A stretch of 64,000 nucleotides of DNA, taken from positions 62,001-126,000 of the forward strand of contig NZ_JACYHB010000005.1 in NCBI RefSeq assembly GCF_014837295.1, given 5' to 3'. The DNA is from Cellulosimicrobium arenosum (GTDB lineage Bacteria > Actinomycetota > Actinomycetes > Actinomycetales > Cellulomonadaceae). How positions within the stretch are numbered: the first letter of the stretch is position 1; every line of letters starts with the position of its first letter. The position numbers and the translations under genes were made by a program. The notes below the pieces were generated by a model, which had not been told where the DNA came from, ran no database searches, and was given only the letters and a program-made list of their open reading frames with translations. Positions 59,738 to 64,000 of the stretch are shown piece after piece.

Positions 59738-62700
59738 TCAGTCGCTCTCGGGCCGGTCGTCGGCGGCCGCGGGGTCGTCGGGGAGCGGTGCGTCGCCCAG
59801 GTCCGGGACGTCGTCGTGGTGCTCCGCGTCGTCGTCCAGCACGGGGACCACGACGATCCGGTCCCCTCCCCCGGTCTGCGCGACCCCACCCTGCTCGGGC
59901 AGACGGTCGTCGCGCACCGCCTGCACGATCCGGCGGATGCGCTCCGCCTCCTTCGCCGGGTCGAGGAAGGCCGCGGCGGACCACACCTGTGCCACGGTCC
60001 AGCCCAGGCGCTCGAGGCGCTCGCCGACCTGCCGGTCGCGCACGCGCACGCTGCGCTCGGCGACGTAGGCCGCGTCGTCGGTGAGCACCGCCACGAGCAG
60101 CTCGCCCGGGAGGTCGGGGTGCCCGACGACGAGCGGTACCCGCGCGCCGTCGTCGATGCCGTAGTCCGTCTCGACCACGAGGCCGGCGCGCCACAGCCGC
60201 TCGGCCAGGTCCAGCACGAGACGGTCGGGGCTTCCTCCGACGTCGACGCCGTTCCCGAGCGAGACCTGGTCGGCAGCACCGCTGCGCTGCTCCGCGAGGT
60301 CGAGCACCTCGGCGAGCAGCTTCGCCCCTGCGCCGCGCAGGCGTTCCGGGTCGAGGTCGGACGCCGTGAAGCACGAGACGACGTGCAGCCGACGCCGGGA
60401 GGCCCCCAGCGTGTCGAGGAGCATCGCCTCGCTGCCCGGGGTGTTGAGGATGCCGAACCGGTGCAGCACGCGCCCGTGCGGTGTGCGACCGAAGCCGACC
60501 GACAGGACGATCGTGTCGCGCTCCAGCCCCGCGACCCCCGAGACGTCCGCCATCACGACCGGCTCCTCCCGTGCCGAGGAGAAGAACTCCGAGAGCGCCG
60601 GGTTCTGGCGGACCTCGACGAGGAGCGCGTCGCGGATCCGGTCGGCGTGGCGCGGTGTGATCGTGACGATCGCGAGCGTCTCGTCCGGACGGGTGAGTGC
60701 GTGCTCGATCGCGACCTCGACGACGCGGTCGACCTCCGCCTGCGTGCTCTCGACCGCGCCCGAGGCCTGGTCCGGCATCCCCGAGCCGTCGACGACGTCG
60801 AGCTGGACGAGCGCCTCCGCCCGCGGGAGCGGCGACGGGCGCAGGACGCCCTCGTAGCCGTGCTCGGCGAGGAACGTCGTGACGAAGGGATCGCGCCGCG
60901 AACCGTCGGCGAGCAGCGCGACGGAGGGCAGCAGCTCGGCGAGGTCGCGGACGGTCGCGGCGGACGCGGCGCGGGGGTCGCCCACGACGACCACCTGGCG
61001 GCCGCGCGCGATCGCGGCGAGGACGAGCTCGACGGGCGCGTGCTCGACCGCGTCGAGCACGACGAGGTCGACCGTGCGCGTCGGGGGCAGGAGGTGCGGC
61101 ACGAGCGTCGGCGTCGCGACGACCACGGGCCGCAGCCGACGCAGCACCGCGGGGTGGTTCTCGGTGGTCTCGCGCAGGCTGACCAGCCGTCCCTCGAGCA
61201 GCTCGGTGAACAGGTGCTCGGCCTCGTCCCGGTGCTCGCGCATCGCGGTCGCCAGGTGCTCGCGGACGGCGGTGCGCACCGGCACCGACAACGCCTCGAC
61301 GTGCTCGCGGTCGACCGCGCGGAATCGGCGGGCCAACGCGTCCAGGCCGGCACCGTCCTGCCCGGCGAGCGCCTGGTCCTGTGCCAGGACCTGCTCGAAC
61401 ACCGAGCTCCACCACGCGAGCTCGAGCTCCGCCGCCACGAGCTCGGGTGCCACGCGGCGCTCGGAGAGGTCCTGCAGGAGATCTGCGAGACCGGCGGTCT
61501 CCAGCGTGCGCAGGAGCCCTGTGCGCGTCGGCAGGACATCGAGCGCGGCCGAGCCCTCCGCGAGCGCGTCGAGCCGGTCGGCGAGATCGGCGAGCGACGC
61601 GTCGAGCAGCCCCGCACCCTGGGCCGTCCCGGCCAGCACGGGCTCGAGCTCCTCGACGTCGATGCGCACCGCCTCGTACGTGTCCTCGATCGCCGCGAGA
61701 CCCTCGGGCAGCGTCGGCCAGCCACCGCCGGGGCACTGCGCCTGCCAGACCCTGCGCTGGGCCTGGACCTCGACGAGCGACGCGTGCAGGTCGTCCACCC
61801 GCACGCCTGGCCGGACCATGTCCCGGGCCTGGCGGCGCAGGCGCCTGCGCGCGAACCAGCCCATGTCGATCGCGCGCTCCTCGCGCCACTGCTTCGTCGC
61901 GGTCGCCTCGACCATGTCCTGGGCGGTGCGCTCGAAGATCATCGGGCGGAACACGTCCAGCGTGCCGCGCATCCCGCCGAGCATGGTGAGCTGGTCACCC
62001 CACTGCCGCAGGGTGGTCGGGGCGTCCAGCCCCGTGCTGCGCGCGACCTCGTCGGCCTGACGTCGGAGCTGGGGCAGCGTCTGGCTCCGCAGGCGTTCGA
62101 CATGGACGAGGACCCGCTGGGCGTCCTCCGCCGTCGTGAGGTCCGCGCCCGCCCACGGGTTCGACGTCGCGCGTGCGGTGAACGCGCCGAGGTCGGCCGC
62201 GTCGCGCAGCAGCTTGCCGTAGTGCCCGCGCGCGGTGGCGACACCCAGCACGACGTCGGGATCGAGCCGGACGCGCGTGTCGGGCGCGGGTCGCTCCGCG
62301 GTGAGGCGCGCGAGCGCCTGCAGGGCGTCGTAGGCGGAGACGTTCCAGGGCTCGCGCACGAGGTGCAGCGCCTCGATGTACCCGGCGAGGCGCGCCCGCG
62401 AGCCGAGGAGCGCGTCCCGGGTCCGTTCGAGCGCGTCCTGGTCCACCTCCTCGGCCTCGCTGGCCATCGCGGCCAGGAGCCGGTGCGAGACGTCGGTGCG
62501 CCAGGTGGACGTCGGGGCGACGTCGAGGGCGAGCCCGCCCAGACCGAGCGCGTCGAGCCGTGCCAGGAGCGCGTCCGCGGCGCGCCGGTGCCCCGGGACG
62601 TACAGGACGTGGCGCCCGCTCGCAGCGGCCTCGGCGACGACGGCCGCGAGGGTGCCGGTGACGTCGGCGCCGGCCGGCGCGTCGACGAACAGGTGCGCGC

Positions 62701-63841
62701 CGGTGGTGAGGATGTCGACGACGTGCCGCTGGGACGGGTCGAGGTCGCCGACCCCGCGCTCGTGCACCGGGTCGGCGTCCCCGACGCGGGGGGCGGGGAG
62801 CTCGGTCCTCAGCGCGGCGGCGCTCCGCTCGTCGCCCGCGAGCGCGGCGACGACCTCGTGCCGCTCGAGAGCGGGAGCGAGCTCGTCCAGGTCGTCGACG
62901 AGGATCTGGCCCGGGTGCACGAACGTGCCGACGAGCACCCGCTGCGTCAGGTCGAAGCCGTCGAGGACGGCGCGTCCGAGGGCCGCGATGCGCGCCGTCG
63001 CGTCGCCGGGGTCGAAGCCGTTGCCCGTGAACGCGCTGCGTGCGACGGCGGCCGGGTCGAGGAGCGCACCGTGGGACCGCAGCGTGCGGGCCAGGAGCGG
63101 GTTGATCTCCGCCGTCGGCTCGAGGGTGAGCTCGTAGTCCGTCTCACCCTCGCCGTAGGGGGTGATGGTCAGCGGACGCAGCAGGACCGGTGCGCGCACC
63201 GTGCGGGGTGCCGGTTCGACGTCCTCGGCGGGGGCGTCCTCCCCGGCCGCCTCCGCCACCACGTCCGCGTCGGCGGCGTCGTCGGCTCCCGATCCTGCGG
63301 CGGGAGCCGCCGTGGGCTCCGTCGTGGCGGCGGGCGACCGGCCCGCGACCCGTACGAGGGCGGCGACGTCGTCCCCGTCGACCTCGGACGGGCTCGTCCT
63401 CGTCCAGGTCGCGACACCGATGGCGAGATAGGCCGGCGCGACGCCGTAGCGCTGCGCGTGCTCGGCGGCGCGGACCACGACCGCGCGCGCCCGGCGCCGC
63501 GCGGCCGCCCGGGAACCGCCTTCGCGGAACAGATTGGACAACCGCGTGGGTCGGCCGGCGAGGAACTGCGCGAGGCCCGAGGGATGGGCGGCCGTGAGGT
63601 CGACGACCGCGTCCCCGAGGAGAGAGACGTCCGCGAGCGTCGATCCGCCTGCGAGCTCGACGAGAGCCGCACGCCAGGAGGCGACCGACGCCTCGATCAG
63701 CTCGGCGGTCGTCGGTTCGGGAACGAGGACGGGGCCACCCGGAGCGGCCGCGTCCGTGCCACCCGCCGCGTCCTCGTCGGGGCGGGCCTGCACAGGGCCG
63801 TCCGCGTCCGCGGTGGAGCTGGTACGGGCTGCGAGGTTCAC
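59738..63841 (-). CDS. DUF4011/SF1 helicase-nuclease-type protein with degenerate motifs
   Basis: This 1367-residue protein has the layout of DUF4011-type SF1 helicases. An N-terminal WRAALVELAGGSTLADVSLL region (about 56-75) is followed by RAPVLLRPLTITPYGEGETD, a RecA-like core with a Q-motif LDPSQRHVV (about 367), long coiled linkers, a second RecA-like core and a C-terminal MTES_1575-type endonuclease fold. Motifs are eroded: Walker A reads DAPAGADVTGT, the DEAS box reads LDAVEHAP, motif VI lacks Thr-Arg, and the nuclease strands read GARVPLVV and LLVAVLTDD. GTG 63841 has TAGCGT ending 6 nt upstream. The frame is intact, so it is kept for some non-catalytic purpose. Confidence 0.8.
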   Translation of the reverse strand: MNLAARTSSTADADGPVQARPDEDAAGGTDAAAPGGPVLVPEPTTAELIEASVASWRAALVELAGGSTLADVSLLGDAVVDLTAAHPSGLAQFLAGRPTRLSNLFREGGSRAAARRRARAVVVRAAEHAQRYGVAPAYLAIGVATWTRTSPSEVDGDDVAALVRVAGRSPAATTEPTAAPAAGSGADDAADADVVAEAAGEDAPAEDVEPAPRTVRAPVLLRPLTITPYGEGETDYELTLEPTAEINPLLARTLRSHGALLDPAAVARSAFTGNGFDPGDATARIAALGRAVLDGFDLTQRVLVGTFVHPGQILVDDLDELAPALERHEVVAALAGDERSAAALRTELPAPRVGDADPVHERGVGDLDPSQRHVVDILTTGAHLFVDAPAGADVTGTLAAVVAEAAASGRHVLYVPGHRRAADALLARLDALGLGGLALDVAPTSTWRTDVSHRLLAAMASEAEEVDQDALERTRDALLGSRARLAGYIEALHLVREPWNVSAYDALQALARLTAERPAPDTRVRLDPDVVLGVATARGHYGKLLRDAADLGAFTARATSNPWAGADLTTAEDAQRVLVHVERLRSQTLPQLRRQADEVARSTGLDAPTTLRQWGDQLTMLGGMRGTLDVFRPMIFERTAQDMVEATATKQWREERAIDMGWFARRRLRRQARDMVRPGVRVDDLHASLVEVQAQRRVWQAQCPGGGWPTLPEGLAAIEDTYEAVRIDVEELEPVLAGTAQGAGLLDASLADLADRLDALAEGSAALDVLPTRTGLLRTLETAGLADLLQDLSERRVAPELVAAELELAWWSSVFEQVLAQDQALAGQDGAGLDALARRFRAVDREHVEALSVPVRTAVREHLATAMREHRDEAEHLFTELLEGRLVSLRETTENHPAVLRRLRPVVVATPTLVPHLLPPTRTVDLVVLDAVEHAPVELVLAAIARGRQVVVVGDPRAASAATVRDLAELLPSVALLADGSRRDPFVTTFLAEHGYEGVLRPSPLPRAEALVQLDVVDGSGMPDQASGAVESTQAEVDRVVEVAIEHALTRPDETLAIVTITPRHADRIRDALLVEVRQNPALSEFFSSAREEPVVMADVSGVAGLERDTIVLSVGFGRTPHGRVLHRFGILNTPGSEAMLLDTLGASRRRLHVVSCFTASDLDPERLRGAGAKLLAEVLDLAEQRSGAADQVSLGNGVDVGGSPDRLVLDLAERLWRAGLVVETDYGIDDGARVPLVVGHPDLPGELLVAVLTDDAAYVAERSVRVRDRQVGERLERLGWTVAQVWSAAAFLDPAKEAERIRRIVQAVRDDRLPEQGGVAQTGGGDRIVVVPVLDDDAEHHDDVPDLGDAPLPDDPAAADDRPESD

Positions 63842-64000
63842 ACCCCGACGCTAGCGGCAGGCGACCCCGCGACGGTGCGTGGCACGCCGGGTTGCGCCGG
63901 GTCCGCGGTTCCGGCAGACGGCCGGACCGCGCGGCCGACTGCCGCGGACGGCTCCGGTTCCCACAACAGGTCGACCGTCCAACGACGACGACCACGCTGC
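63842..64000. other. Upstream region at the right edge
   Basis: It contains the -10-like TAGCGT at 63853-63848 of the helicase-type gene on the minus strand. No gene start is recognisable before the window ends. Confidence 0.4.

Overview
The window is about 72-75% GC and nearly fully coding. It carries Shine-Dalgarno-led genes and many apparently leaderless ones, resuscitation-promoting (Rpf) proteins, a protein O-mannosyltransferase, a SepX-like divisome protein and GH20/acetyl-xylan-esterase-type enzymes. This points to an actinobacterium of the Micrococcales, most likely near Cellulomonas, Cellulosimicrobium or Isoptericola; the placement is inferred from gene content and protein style. 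From about 10.3 kb to the right edge the gene order follows, from memory, the Mycobacterium tuberculosis stretch Rv0985c-Rv1019 (mscL, ruc/fmdB, 5-FCL, rimJ, sepX, PMT, rsmI, metG, tatD, rpfB, rsmA, ispE, pth, rplY, prs, glmU, TetR), with lineage-specific insertions.

Region 1 (1-10.3 kb) is the end of a surface-polysaccharide cluster. Five plus-strand genes overlap by about 4 nt each (GT4-GT2 fusion, O-antigen-ligase-like polymerase, two GT4 enzymes, a TuaH-like glycosyltransferase). They face a minus-strand operon of GT4, a Wzz/BY-kinase-like protein with a lost P-loop, and another GT4.

Region 2 (10.4-16.9 kb) is housekeeping: pth, rplY, a GPP34-family protein, a small-ORF/membrane-protein pair, prs, glmU and tRNA-Gln(UUG).

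Region 3 (16.9-26.8 kb) is rich in efflux and resistance genes: TetR, an ABC exporter pair, MarR, an MFS exporter, a DrrAB-type pair with its own TetR, and an ABC-F protein. An acetyl-xylan-esterase-like hydrolase follows.

Region 4 (28-38.3 kb) is the rsmA-ispE / metG-tatD block. It is threaded with three paralogous G5/DUF348 muralytic proteins, two of which share a 23-bp identical promoter block, and also holds a broken WYL regulator beside a VOC protein.

Region 5 (38.3-43.9 kb) holds a lipoprotein sugar dehydrogenase, an AlaC-like aminotransferase, a VOC protein, a MerR-VOC fusion, a nicotinamidase and rsmI. Region 6 (44-51.6 kb) holds a protein O-mannosyltransferase, then a GH20 hexosaminidase between two paralogous lipoproteins (one with an intact, one with an eroded C-terminal domain), a DUF4190 protein and tRNA-Ala(CGC). 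Region 7 (51.7-63.8 kb) holds a SepX/GlpR-like protein, RimJ-like acetyltransferase, 5-FCL, penicillin-acylase-family hydrolase, a CIRCE-controlled FmdB/Ruc zinc-ribbon protein, a SAF protein, MscL and a very large helicase/nuclease-type protein whose catalytic motifs all look degenerate.

No CRISPR array, phage, transposase, integrase or rRNA was found.
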